37,899 bases of DNA from Caryophanales bacterium UBA3210 (GCA_002363635.1 DEWM01000025.1:1-37899); one strand, 5' to 3'. Positions 7,711-14,645 are shown, numbered from the stretch's first letter. The notes: generated by a model not told the origin, from the sequence alone. Numbers and translations are program-made.

Positions 7711-7720
7711 TATTGCTCAC

Positions 7721-7897
7721 CTACTTTTTATTTCCATCAATATAAGAATAGCTCATCACTTTATTTATTGCTGATAAAATTTCATCACATTTTTTAACAT
7801 AATTTTTATTATCAATACATTCTGTCATTGACTTCATAATGTCATATCTCATTTTTGCTAATAACATACATAATTGACTTTGTTCATTTTTATTCAT
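7721..7897 (-). CDS. Small helical protein (58 aa)
   Basis: ATG 7897 follows a GGTAGATGAG-like ribosome site that overlaps the end of the upstream gene. The protein starts MNKNEQSQLCMLLAKMRYD and contains three Cys and several Met, mostly helical. No family recognised. Its spacing (11 bases to the next start) fits the surrounding chain of short genes. Confidence 0.5.
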   Translation of the reverse strand: MNKNEQSQLCMLLAKMRYDIMKSMTECIDNKNYVKKCDEILSAINKVMSYSYIDGNKK

Positions 7898-7899
7898 TA

Positions 7900-8220
7900 T
7901 TACTCATCTACCTTTTCTACTAAATCTGCTTTTATTAGGTCATATAATATATCTAAATCAATAAAATCTCTATCATCAATTTTTAAAGAATTGTATTTTA
8001 AATGATTTTCTATTTTTCTACTTGGAATATTTATAATACAACTTTTCTTTTTCTTTATAGGAAATAAATGAAAAGTTCCACACATTCTATCATAACTTCT
8101 TGTTTGATAATAATGTGTTAAATAACTTTCACCTGTATTATGATTTTTTAATTCATAATGTGGCTTAAATCCAAACTTTTCTAATTCTTTTAAATCTACA
8201 TCATCTTTTATTTTTAACAT
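7900..8220 (-). CDS. Hypothetical early protein (106 aa)
   Basis: Starts MLKIKDDVDLKELEKFGFK and carries a YLTHYYQTRSYDR segment and a basic KKKKS stretch, then an acidic C-terminus. The N-terminal 'LEKFGFK...' plus beta-rich body recalls short uncharacterised phage proteins with a DDVDLKELEKFGF-type start. GGAG lies upstream and the start is 2 bases after the TAG of the zinc-finger-like gene. Function unknown. Confidence 0.6.
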   Translation of the reverse strand: MLKIKDDVDLKELEKFGFKPHYELKNHNTGESYLTHYYQTRSYDRMCGTFHLFPIKKKKSCIINIPSRKIENHLKYNSLKIDDRDFIDLDILYDLIKADLVEKVDE

Positions 8221-8222
8221 AT

Positions 8223-8357
8223 CTATTTAATCTCCTTTTTTAATATATCTTTTAAATGATACTTCCAATAACATTCACTACAACAATATTTGACATTTCT
8301 GTTAGTCCTCTTTTTAATTCTTTTAAACTCTTTACCACAATTTAAACATTTAGCCAT
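8223..8357 (-). CDS. Small zinc-finger-like protein (44 aa)
   Basis: Begins MAKCLNCGKEFKRIKK with a CxxC at residues 4-7, and a second pair within YCCSECYW at about 24-31, giving a four-Cys treble-clef or ribbon type zinc site. It ends DILKKEIK. GGTG lies upstream, the stop is followed at once by the ATG of the next gene, and it fills an otherwise empty gap exactly, so it is probably real. Likely a nucleic-acid-binding or protein-interaction micro-domain. Confidence 0.65.
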   Translation of the reverse strand: MAKCLNCGKEFKRIKKRTNRNVKYCCSECYWKYHLKDILKKEIK

Positions 8358-8377
8358 ATCTATTTACACCTGACTTT

Positions 8378-8614
8378 CTAAATTAATATTTTGGTATCTA
8401 AATGTCTTTTATTGTACTCTTGAATACCCAATTGTAAAATAAGTTTCAATTTATCTTCATCTATTATGTTTGGAAATATATTGTTTTCTTCACAATATCT
8501 ATGAATTTCTTTTAATGTTTCTTCATCTTGTTTATTTAATATTTTGGTATATATTTTATGAGTTGTACTATATATAAAATTGTTATTTTCATCTTCATTT
8601 ATTTCATAATTCAT
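8378..8614 (-). CDS. Hypothetical acidic protein (78 aa)
   Basis: Starts MNYEINEDENNNFIY, then a helical segment with Glu and Asp, and a C-terminal LQLGIQEYNKRHLD. No family recognised. It starts 5 bases after the preceding gene and belongs to the run of short early genes. Confidence 0.5.
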   Translation of the reverse strand: MNYEINEDENNNFIYSTTHKIYTKILNKQDEETLKEIHRYCEENNIFPNIIDEDKLKLILQLGIQEYNKRHLDTKILI

Positions 8615-8618
8615 AAAT

Positions 8619-8804
8619 CTAATTCACTTCACTTTCTTTTTTTAAAATTTTTAAGCTATTTTTTAGTGATTTAATAAATTGTTCTTCTGTAATGTTTGAT
8701 TGTTTTATATATTCATTAGATAACATACTTATAAATATTCCTGCTTCAACACTATCTTCTTTTAATACTTTATCAATTATTTTATTTGCTTCTTGAACTG
8801 TCAT
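8619..8804 (-). CDS. Hypothetical helical protein (61 aa)
   Basis: The ATG at 8804 is preferred to the ATG at 8816 because GGAGG lies 5 bases before it. The protein starts MTVQEANKIIDKVLKED and is mostly helical with no recognisable motif. It overlaps the end of the membrane coiled-coil gene by 23 bases. Confidence 0.55.
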   Translation of the reverse strand: MTVQEANKIIDKVLKEDSVEAGIFISMLSNEYIKQSNITEEQFIKSLKNSLKILKKESEVN

Positions 8805-9018
8805 TTTTTCCTCCATTATAAGAATACCAATATTCAGCTTCTTCTTTTTGTATATTGTAATCTGTTTTTAATTGTTTGTTTTTTTCTTCTAACTTATTTA
8901 TTTTATCAATCATTTTTTCTTCTTTAACTCTCACACTAATTGCTACATTTAAAATAATTCCTACTATTATCATTAATACCAAACCCACCAATAACATCAA
9001 TGCTACTGTTTTCTTCAT
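8782..9018 (-). CDS. Membrane-anchored coiled-coil protein, paralogue of the one at 11678
   Basis: 78 aa: a hydrophobic N-terminal helix (about 4-30, VALMLLVGLVLMIIVGIIL) then a charged coiled coil (EEKMIDKINKLEEKNKQLK). The gene at 11678-11872 has the same plan, with EQEKLIEKINVLSNKNENLK after its membrane helix. The two look like diverged copies. The form (inner-membrane anchor with a coiled coil) recalls spanin-like or superinfection-type small proteins, but the host is Gram-positive and the role is unknown. Confidence 0.6.
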   Translation of the reverse strand: MKKTVALMLLVGLVLMIIVGIILNVAISVRVKEEKMIDKINKLEEKNKQLKTDYNIQKEEAEYWYSYNGGKNDSSRSK

Positions 9019-9020
9019 TA

Positions 9021-9266
9021 TTACTCACCTTTGCTTTCTAAATCATTTATTCTTCTCATTGTTTCTTCAAACAAATTGCAAGCATAAGAATGTTCTTCAT
9101 TAATTAATTTTTCTAAATCAGTTCCTATACAAATTGTTTTAGGATTATAATCTTCATCATAGCCACCATACTTAGATGGTTTCTTTTTATAATAACTAAT
9201 TGTCGCACATCTTAATTCTTCAAATTCTAATGTGTCTAATAACTTTATAAATTCATCTTTACTCAT
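9021..9266 (-). CDS. Hypothetical early protein ending in SKGE
   Basis: 81 aa, starting MSKDEFIKLLDTLEFEE, with YYKKKPSKYGGYDEDYNP in the middle. Its last residues, LESKGE, are encoded by the same DNA that holds the ribosome site of the next gene, a feature shared with three nearby genes. Function unknown. Confidence 0.55.
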   Translation of the reverse strand: MSKDEFIKLLDTLEFEELRCATISYYKKKPSKYGGYDEDYNPKTICIGTDLEKLINEEHSYACNLFEETMRRINDLESKGE

Positions 9267-9267
9267 A

Positions 9268-9294
9268 CTTATTCATCTCCTTTGCTTTCTAAAT
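9268..9294 (-). repeat. 27-bp perfect direct repeat at gene junction (copy 1; copy 2 at 9963-9989)
   Basis: Positions 9268-9294 and 9963-9989 are identical over 27 bases. On the coding strand the repeat ends one gene with LESKGDE codons and its stop, and contains AAAGGAG for the next gene. Shorter versions occur at 9021-9044 and 9641-9662, and looser ones near 8361-8381 and 10411-10431. It marks junctions of exchangeable small genes. Confidence 0.8.
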
Positions 9295-9640
9295 TATTAA
9301 CATATTTTTCTTTAGTATTCTTTATTAATTCATTAAATACTAAATCATAACAATATCTATATAACCATTCTATATCAGCATTTATTATCATTTCGTTTGA
9401 TATTCTTATTCCTACTCCATAAAAGTTGCCAAATTTTAATTCATAGATAGTAAAATTAGTAGGTTCTTCATCTAATGTTATTTTATTAACTTTAAATTGC
9501 TTTTCTAAATAATCTAATATAGAATTTCTTTTTTTATTTAATTCTCTTACTTTATTTATATCTATATCATAATTTACCTTTGATGTGTTTCTATGCCTAT
9601 GTCCATATACTGCTGCATTAATTGCTGCTATTGGTATCAT
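9269..9640 (-). CDS. Hypothetical early protein (123 aa) ending in SKGDE
   Basis: Starts MIPIAAINAAVYGHRHRN, with a short hydrophobic N-terminus and then a mixed-charge body holding FYGVGIRISNEMIINADIEWLYRYCYD. No family recognised. Its C-terminal NNLESKGDE comes from the 27-bp junction repeat. Its start lies 2 bases after the stop of the split gene upstream. Confidence 0.55.
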   Translation of the reverse strand: MIPIAAINAAVYGHRHRNTSKVNYDIDINKVRELNKKRNSILDYLEKQFKVNKITLDEEPTNFTIYELKFGNFYGVGIRISNEMIINADIEWLYRYCYDLVFNELIKNTKEKYVNNLESKGDE

Positions 9641-9642
9641 AC

Positions 9643-9960
9643 TTATTCTCCTTTGCTTTTGAATAATTTGTTATATTTTCTTATGCAATTTTTAATTCCA
9701 ATATTATCACTAAAACCATTACTAGGAATATAACATTTGCCTGTATAACTCCAAAAACTCATTACAACTTTATGGTTTTTATATAAATTAAAGTGTCCAT
9801 TTTCTTCGTTACATAATTTATACTCTATATTATTTTCTTAAAATTGTTTTTTAGCATATTCTAATCTATCATTAAAACAATTTTCTCTTTTTTCTTGTGC
9901 TTGTTGTTTTAATATTGGACTTACATCTCTCCAATAATCTGCAAGTGTATCGTTATCCAT
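9643..9960 (-). pseudogene. Small early gene split by an in-frame TAA
   Basis: From ATG 9960 the frame reads 40 codons (MDNDTLADYWRDVSP... ending AKKQF), meets TAA at 9840-9838, then continues in the same frame for 64 more codons (ENNIEYKLCNEENGHF...) to the stop at 9645-9643. Joined, it would be 105 aa with a W-R-D-V start, a helix, and an 'ENNIEYKL' strand, a pattern seen in short phage proteins whose family continues directly from the helix into this strand. A single G-to-T change (GAA to TAA) would explain the break. The second part ends in KSKGE from the junction repeat. No ATG with a ribosome site begins the second part. Confidence 0.6.
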
Positions 9961-9963
9961 ATC

Positions 9964-10404
9964 TTATTCATCTCCTTTGCTTTCTAAATGATCTTCATTC
10001 CAAGAAACAATTTTAAATTTATTTTCTTTCATATATATTAAATTTGGATATTTATTTTCCTCATAAATTTCATAACCAATAAATTCATAATAATTATTGT
10101 AATTTCCATATTGACTTATCCAATCTAAAAACAACTCAATTTCATTTTCATAATTTTTAAAATCACAATCACAATGTAATATATATCCATCATAACCTTC
10201 TTTTAAATTACTATTTTGACTATCAGTAAAATAACAACTACAACATTTCAACATAAAATCCCAACGACTTTCTTCTTTAAAAAAATCATGTTTTGGTATT
10301 TCAAAATCTATTTTTTCTTTTTGTCCAAGCATATATTTTAATATCTCAATACATTCATTTGCGGCTTTTTTTATTTTTATATTACAATGTAATTTTGTAT
10401 ACAT
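9964..10404 (-). CDS. Hypothetical Cys-rich early protein ending in SKGDE
   Basis: 146 aa from ATG 10404 (a GTG at 10419 is possible but has a poorer ribosome site). It contains LKCCSCYF and LHCDCDF, giving five closely spaced Cys that could bind metal, and a Tyr/Asn-rich ISQYGNYNNYYEF segment. The C-terminal HLESKGDE comes from the 27-bp repeat. No family recognised. It is the gene next to the inverted DUF2513 cassette. Confidence 0.6.
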   Translation of the reverse strand: MYTKLHCNIKIKKAANECIEILKYMLGQKEKIDFEIPKHDFFKEESRWDFMLKCCSCYFTDSQNSNLKEGYDGYILHCDCDFKNYENEIELFLDWISQYGNYNNYYEFIGYEIYEENKYPNLIYMKENKFKIVSWNEDHLESKGDE

Positions 10405-10434
10405 ACCCACGCTATTCACCTGCTTTCTTTAATG

Positions 10435-10463
10435 TTGACAAAAAGTATTATTGATATTACTAT
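10435..10463 (+). promoter_or_regulatory. Promoter for the inverted DUF2513 gene
   Basis: TTGACA at 10435-10440, a 17-base spacer, and TACTAT at 10458-10463, followed by GGAG (10475-10478) and ATG 10487. A perfect -35 box with acceptable -10, facing opposite to all adjacent genes, supports independent expression, possibly also in the lysogen. Confidence 0.55.
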
Positions 10464-10486
10464 ATAAAATTAATGGAGTGATACAA

Positions 10487-10843
10487 ATGGAATTGAAAAA
10501 AGATTGTATTAGAGAAGTATTATTATATATAGAAAAAAATGGGAAACCTAATGAATATATTTCTAATGTTGAAATTAAAATTAATAGTTTTTCTTCAGAT
10601 GATATAACATATACTATTGAAAAACTTGCTGAAGGAAACATTATTAATATTGTTAGTAAAACATTTGATGGTGAAATTCTTGTTAAAGATATTACTTTTG
10701 TCGGTCATCAATTTTTAGAAAATATTAGAGATGATGAAGTTTGGAAAGAAGCTAAAACGAGAATATCTAAAATAGCAGGTGTATCACTATCTATCATTGA
10801 ACAAGTTACAGCTCAAATAATTGCAAGTAAACTTGGTTTTTAA
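10487..10843 (+). CDS. DUF2513-like protein, independent cassette
   Basis: 118 aa from ATG 10487 (the longer frame from 10451 lacks a ribosome site). Residues 1-60 (MELKKDCIREVLLYIEKNG..., INSFSSDDITYTIEKL) form a winged-helix pattern, followed by a beta hairpin with VKDITFVGHQFLENIRDDEVW and a helical end. This is the DUF2513 layout, found in phages and mobile elements, function unknown. It is the only plus-strand gene in the early region and has its own promoter and terminator, so it behaves like a moron. Its 22-base leader and start (from 10470) is identical to that of the large terminase. Confidence 0.75.
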   Translation: MELKKDCIREVLLYIEKNGKPNEYISNVEIKINSFSSDDITYTIEKLAEGNIINIVSKTFDGEILVKDITFVGHQFLENIRDDEVWKEAKTRISKIAGVSLSIIEQVTAQIIASKLGF

Positions 10844-10849
10844 TTATAT

Positions 10850-10871
10850 AGAACTTTAAAAGTTCTTTTTT
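10850..10871 (+). terminator. Intrinsic terminator of the DUF2513 gene
   Basis: Perfect 8-bp arms AGAACTTT (10850-10857) and AAAGTTCT (10859-10866) followed by a T run. It ends the plus-strand cassette 7 bases after the stop and reaches the 3' end of the convergent minus-strand gene. Confidence 0.75.
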
Positions 10872-11118
10872 ATTTCCAACAAATATCACTTATTCCTATA
10901 TAATCCAACAAGTCTACATAACATTCACTACATAAATTACATAGTTTTTTTGTTTTTTGAATTCCTTTATCATTTATTGTTATACTTAAACATTTTCTTT
11001 CTCTTGAGGCTAACACTTCACCACATTTAGAACATATTATTGAACTTCTTTGTGATATATCATTTATATATCGTGTTAATTCTTCGTCTGATAATTTTTT
11101 TATTTCACTTATTTTCAC
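10870..11118 (-). CDS. Small zinc-binding protein
   Basis: 82 aa with CSKCGEVLASRERKC in the middle and LCNLCSEC further on, two CxxC pairs that should bind one zinc ion, preceded by a helix with ISEIKKLSDEELTRYINDIS. Its ATG overlaps the stop of the 3D-domain gene (ATGA). Probably nucleic acid or protein binding; no specific function can be given. Confidence 0.65.
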   Translation of the reverse strand: MKISEIKKLSDEELTRYINDISQRSSIICSKCGEVLASRERKCLSITINDKGIQKTKKLCNLCSECYVDLLDYIGISDICWK

Positions 11119-11681
11119 TCTTTCACCTCAATCATTGTATCTTTTACATATTGACTATTAGATACATATAAATCTACTCTGTCAGTTTGCATACTGCTAC
11201 CACAGCTATCGAGTACTATTGCTCTATAATCTACACCATCAATATTTAATGTAATTTCGTCATAATATTTTCTTAAATGTACACCATCAGCAACTCTCCA
11301 ACCTTGATTAGCTAGATATGTAGTTGCTGTTGCTACTACTAACTTTCCTTGATAAGTAAACCACCCATGTTCGTTTACTTCAAAGTCTTTAGGTTCTAAT
11401 CCACTACCTGTCTGTTTTTCTCCCTCTTCAGGATAATATGATGTCATTCTAGTTGTATAACTTTGTACATTATTTTGTGTTTCATTTTTTATTTCTTTAT
11501 TTTGCACAATATTTTCATTATTTTGCGCATTTTCTTTTTGTTTAAAATATTCAATATCAGCTTTAATTGATATTACTTTTTTTGATGTATATTCTTGATG
11601 TTGAATTATATTTGTTTGAATTGGCATTATTACCTTTACTATTGTTACTCCCAAAAGGGAGAGTGGTATTGTTTTAATCAT
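11115..11681 (-). CDS. 3D-domain (RlpA/MltA-like) cell-wall protein with N-terminal anchor
   Basis: 188 aa. Residues 5-25 are hydrophobic (SLLGVTIVKVIMPI), a signal or membrane anchor. A linker of Asn, Gln and Lys follows to about 75. The C-terminal domain (about 78-188) has TRMTSYYPEEGEKQTGSG, LVVATATTYL, and VLDSCGSSMQTDRVDLYVSN, the three-Asp (3D) double-psi barrel signature seen in lytic transglycosylase-like and Gram-positive wall proteins. It probably acts outside the membrane on peptidoglycan. Finding it among recombination genes rather than beside the lysis genes is unusual. Confidence 0.75.
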   Translation of the reverse strand: MIKTIPLSLLGVTIVKVIMPIQTNIIQHQEYTSKKVISIKADIEYFKQKENAQNNENIVQNKEIKNETQNNVQSYTTRMTSYYPEEGEKQTGSGLEPKDFEVNEHGWFTYQGKLVVATATTYLANQGWRVADGVHLRKYYDEITLNIDGVDYRAIVLDSCGSSMQTDRVDLYVSNSQYVKDTMIEVKE

Positions 11682-11872
11682 TTGTTTTCTACCTCTCTCT
11701 TTAAAATATTGTTTTCTATTTTTAAATTCTCATTTTTATTACTTAATACATTAATTTTTTCAATTAATTTTTCTTGTTCAATTCTTTCGTGTGTTACATA
11801 ATTAAACATAAATATTAATGTCAATAATAAGAGTATTCCTGTAAAACACATACAATAAAATATATTTTTCAT
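11678..11872 (-). CDS. Membrane-anchored coiled-coil protein
   Basis: 64 aa: hydrophobic helix about 3-25 (CFTGILLLLTLIFMFN), then a coiled coil (EQEKLIEKINVLSNKNENLKIE). It overlaps the start of the 3D-domain gene (ATGA), so the two may act together at the membrane. It is a likely paralogue of the 78-aa protein at 8782-9018. Confidence 0.6.
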   Translation of the reverse strand: MKNIFYCMCFTGILLLLTLIFMFNYVTHERIEQEKLIEKINVLSNKNENLKIENNILKREVENK

Positions 11873-11882
11873 ATGTTCCCTC

Positions 11883-12320
11883 CTAGATTATTTTTAATAA
11901 TGCAATTTGTTCTGGTGTCATCGTTTCTATTCCTAATTGTTTACATTCTTGTATTACTCCATCTATGAATATTGTCATTTCTTTACTATCATATTCACTG
12001 CTACCTTTGAAAAATTTATAATGAGTAAATTCTTTACCTTTTATTTCACTTTTTCCAATAGTTTCATAGTATTTAAAATATTCATTAGGATTAACTTCAC
12101 TCAATACACTTATTAAAGTAGATTGTCCATAACTCTTAAGCATTTTTAAATATACTTCTTCTTTTGATAATCTCATTATGTCAGCTATTTTTCCTATTAA
12201 TTCCCAAGCATAAGCATTTTGTGATAAACTACGTTTTTTTCTTTTTTCTTTAATTTCAAATATTTTTTTTCGATCTTGTTTCCATAACCATCTGCTTATT
12301 TCTTCACTTGTTCCAGTCAT
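11883..12320 (-). CDS. NinB/Orf-like recombination mediator
   Basis: 145 aa. The family pattern KKRSLSQNAYAWELIGKIAD (about residues 26-45), MRLSKEEVYLKMLKSYG and the C-terminal IQECKQLGIETMTPEQ block match the NinB (lambda Orf) group, which helps load recombinases on SSB-coated DNA. The neighbours are SSB, an exonuclease and an annealing protein, so the cluster is a complete phage recombination module. Confidence 0.75.
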   Translation of the reverse strand: MTGTSEEISRWLWKQDRKKIFEIKEKRKKRSLSQNAYAWELIGKIADIMRLSKEEVYLKMLKSYGQSTLISVLSEVNPNEYFKYYETIGKSEIKGKEFTHYKFFKGSSEYDSKEMTIFIDGVIQECKQLGIETMTPEQIALLKII

Positions 12321-12322
12321 AA

Positions 12323-12685
12323 TTAAAATGGCAAATCCTCTTCTTTAATTTCAATACTATCTCCAAAATCTTTATATGGATCAGTTTCCATTTTTAATTG
12401 TGCATTATGTTCTTCCTTATTATCTTGTTCTACTATTTCAAAATCGCTGCATTTGATAAAAAAAGTAGTACCTGTTTTTAACTCATATTCCCACTTATAA
12501 AAGCTTAACCAAGCTGTTTTAATTTTTATTAATGTTCTATCTTCTAATTCAACATCTTTGTTGAATTGTATAGGAAAATATGCTTTTTCATATTCTCCTG
12601 TTTGATTTTTTTTACTTATTCCTACACTATATTTACCTTTATCATTTTTAAATACCATTACATTTCTATCATTTGTTATATTCAT
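12323..12685 (-). CDS. Single-stranded DNA-binding protein
   Basis: 120 aa. The body is beta-rich (VMVFKNDKGKYSVGISK..., AWLSFYKWEYELKTG) as expected for an OB-like fold, and the C-terminus is acidic and ends EEDLPF, the classic SSB tail tip that recruits other proteins. Preceded by AGGAG. It lies between the nuclease and NinB genes, which supports the call over a generic beta-rich protein. The OB domain is divergent from bacterial SSB. Confidence 0.75.
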   Translation of the reverse strand: MNITNDRNVMVFKNDKGKYSVGISKKNQTGEYEKAYFPIQFNKDVELEDRTLIKIKTAWLSFYKWEYELKTGTTFFIKCSDFEIVEQDNKEEHNAQLKMETDPYKDFGDSIEIKEEDLPF

Positions 12686-12772
12686 CTACTTACTCCTCAC
12701 TATAATTTTTTTTAATTTTTCTAACTCAGCTAATTTCTTTGCTGTTTGCAAATCTATAAATATTCCTGCCAT
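12686..12772 (-). CDS. Possible micro-ORF (28 aa)
   Basis: ATG 12772 with GAGG ten bases upstream, overlapping the end of the exonuclease gene by 19 bases and ending one base before the SSB start. Encodes MAGIFIDLQTAKKLAELEK and a basic end, a short amphipathic helix. It could be a coupling peptide or a chance ORF. Confidence 0.35.
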   Translation of the reverse strand: MAGIFIDLQTAKKLAELEKLKKIIVRSK

Positions 12773-13341
12773 TTTTCAAATTCCTCCTCAGTAGGAAATG
12801 TTCCATTAATAAGACATACTTCTAAATACTGTGCTTTTAGTAAATATTCTTCTTTTAGCCATTTTTCATCATATTTTATTGGATGTACTGACAATCTTTC
12901 TTTATCTATTTCATTGAAATAATTGTCGTAATCTTTTTCTAATAATCCATAAGCATCTATTTCTGCATTATGTATTCCACTTACATACATTTGCACTTGA
13001 ACTTGATTAACATAGTCTTTATGCTTTTTTAAACCAAATCCATTATTGTATACATAAGTTTTAATTTCGTGGATCTTATCTTTTGTATTAGCATCTAAAT
13101 TAACTCTTAATCTACCTTTGATTATTTGTTTATCTTTTTCTATGTTTGGAATATCTAAAGCATCTATTATTTTGTGTTCAAAGTTAGTTCCAGCACTCGT
13201 ATATTTATTATTAAAATTACTCGTATCTATCCCTATTTTTTTTAACCACCATCTTTCAAATGTTTTAGTTTTCCAATTTCCTATTACATATTTAGTATCA
13301 GATGCACCTATGTATCCACTTCTATCGTGATTACTTATCAA
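12754..13341 (-). CDS. YqaJ/lambda-exo-like recombination exonuclease
   Basis: 195 aa from TTG 13341. The PD-(D/E)xK nuclease core is visible: GASD near residue 12, E55 in GTNFEHK, D83, then E92-I-K94, and the downstream Q-x3-Q (QVQVQMY, about 113-117) characteristic of YqaJ/RecB-type nucleases. Such enzymes degrade one strand of linear double-stranded DNA to feed an annealing protein, here encoded just upstream with an 11-base overlap. The protein is slightly short for the family, but all core positions are present. Confidence 0.82.
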   Translation of the reverse strand: MISNHDRSGYIGASDTKYVIGNWKTKTFERWWLKKIGIDTSNFNNKYTSAGTNFEHKIIDALDIPNIEKDKQIIKGRLRVNLDANTKDKIHEIKTYVYNNGFGLKKHKDYVNQVQVQMYVSGIHNAEIDAYGLLEKDYDNYFNEIDKERLSVHPIKYDEKWLKEEYLLKAQYLEVCLINGTFPTEEEFEKWQEYL

Positions 13342-13990
13342 GATTCAATAAATCCTTTTCAAAAGTATTAAGTGTATCATAATAACTAAATAATGCTTTT
13401 ACTTCATCCTCAGTTCTATTAAGCTTATTTGCTATTTCTTTAACTGATAGTCCTTTTTTTAATAATTTTGTATATGCTTCTTGTGTTCTTTCTTTAATTT
13501 TTGATATATCGTGCATATTGATATCTATGTCGAATGATTTTTCTTCCTCATCCATTTCAGTTCTACTCCAAAGATTAAAGCCTAGCCCTGTTCTTAATGC
13601 TACTCCTTTAACAAATAATCTTGTTTGGCTATTCCATAATCTTTGTTGTGTCATAGAATTGTCTTTTACTGGATTAGCACCATTCGTAACAGGCCCTCTT
13701 TGAATAAAATCTAAATCATCAATAACTATTCTTACTGCTGTTTCATAAACTCTATTTGTTATTCCATTTTTGTCAGTAAATGTTTGTCCTGACATAAACA
13801 AACTACTTCCATTCTCATTTACTACTGGTTCAAAGTATACTTTCTTTGCTCCATTATCATAAAGTAATTCTATTAGTGTAGCCCAATTTATATAATCAGC
13901 TCCATCTCTCTTTTTTACATATTTACTTAAATCTACTTTTCTTAATTCTTCAAAACTAGGTAATCCTTTTTGTTTTTTTGTTTCTTCCAT
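13331..13990 (-). CDS. Single-strand annealing protein (DUF1071/Sak3-like)
   Basis: 219 aa. Begins with a Lys-rich stretch, then VDLSKYVKKRDGADYINWATLIELL and the conserved middle block FVKGVALRTGLGFNLWSRTEMDEEE, the pattern of the DUF1071 (Sak3-type) annealing proteins. The C-terminal 60 residues form a small helix-turn-helix-like region (LSVKEIANKLNRTEDEV). It would coat and anneal single strands produced by the exonuclease encoded next. The assignment to Sak3 is from memory of family signatures. Confidence 0.75.
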   Translation of the reverse strand: MEETKKQKGLPSFEELRKVDLSKYVKKRDGADYINWATLIELLYDNGAKKVYFEPVVNENGSSLFMSGQTFTDKNGITNRVYETAVRIVIDDLDFIQRGPVTNGANPVKDNSMTQQRLWNSQTRLFVKGVALRTGLGFNLWSRTEMDEEEKSFDIDINMHDISKIKERTQEAYTKLLKKGLSVKEIANKLNRTEDEVKALFSYYDTLNTFEKDLLNLDK

Positions 13991-13992
13991 AA

Positions 13993-14211
13993 TTAACCCT
14001 CCAAACTATATTTTTTAAATTTAACTGGCTTTCCGTATACATTTTGTTTTTTTATCCACTCATCTTTTATACTGTAATTTTCTTTTTTTAGTAAATATAT
14101 TGCTCTTTGTAAATCTACTATTTGTAATTTTTCAAAACACTCTACACTTGTAATGCTTCCATTTTGTTCTAAGTATTGTAATACTCTATCTTTTTGAGAA
14201 CTATATCCCAT
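13993..14211 (-). CDS. Small winged-helix protein
   Basis: 72 aa. SQKDRVLQYLEQNGSITSVE, then LQRAIYLLKKENYSIKDEWI and YGKPVKFKKYSL form the small winged helix-turn-helix found in many phage early operons (GSIT-x-x-E, NLR-K-GY-I-x-x, YGR-x-x-x-YxL). Presumably DNA binding. Its ATG overlaps the stop of the previous gene (TAATG). Confidence 0.75.
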   Translation of the reverse strand: MGYSSQKDRVLQYLEQNGSITSVECFEKLQIVDLQRAIYLLKKENYSIKDEWIKKQNVYGKPVKFKKYSLEG

Positions 14212-14429
14212 TATTTAATCACCTTCTTTTTATTCTTTTCTTTTTGTAGTTTTTTAATATAATCATCAGTTGCTTGTTCAAATTTTTCCCTTTCAATTTT
14301 GTTTATTCTGCGTTGTGTATTTAATTCAATTATTGCTTTTTCTAATTCAGCTGCGATAGTTTCTTTTTGAATTAATAAAGTATTGTATTTCTTTTTAGTT
14401 TTTAAATGTTCATATATTTGTTTAAACAT
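14211..14429 (-). CDS. Coiled-coil hypothetical protein (72 aa)
   Basis: Begins MFKQIYEHLKTKKKYN, then a long highly charged helix (ELEKAIIELNTQRRINKIE) and a Lys-rich end. No domain recognised. It overlaps both neighbours slightly, as expected in this compact operon. Confidence 0.5.
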   Translation of the reverse strand: MFKQIYEHLKTKKKYNTLLIQKETIAAELEKAIIELNTQRRINKIEREKFEQATDDYIKKLQKEKNKKKVIK

Positions 14430-14643
14430 CTTCTAACACTTCCTTTAAATTTTTAATTCTTTGTTCACTATTTCCATAGCTACTATCTCCAAAAACTATG
14501 TCTTTTATATTTTCCATCAAATATTCATAGTTTTTTATTTTATTTTCATAGTTACTACGTTCTTCTAGATATGCCTCTGCATTATCTACTGATAAATGAT
14601 TTTGATAAATATCATAATCTCCAGCATATTCATTTATATTCAT
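14422..14643 (-). CDS. Hypothetical protein (73 aa)
   Basis: From ATG 14643; an upstream TTG at 14649 is possible. It begins MNINEYAGDYDIYQNHLSV and is acidic with helical segments. No family recognised. It overlaps the next gene by 8 bases. Confidence 0.5.
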   Translation of the reverse strand: MNINEYAGDYDIYQNHLSVDNAEAYLEERSNYENKIKNYEYLMENIKDIVFGDSSYGNSEQRIKNLKEVLEDV

Positions 14644-14645
14644 AA

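Noticed and set aside
13331..13341. Possible frameshift between annealing protein and exonuclease
   Set aside because: The 11-base overlap has a usable TTG start and both proteins have complete domains, so two coupled genes explain it.
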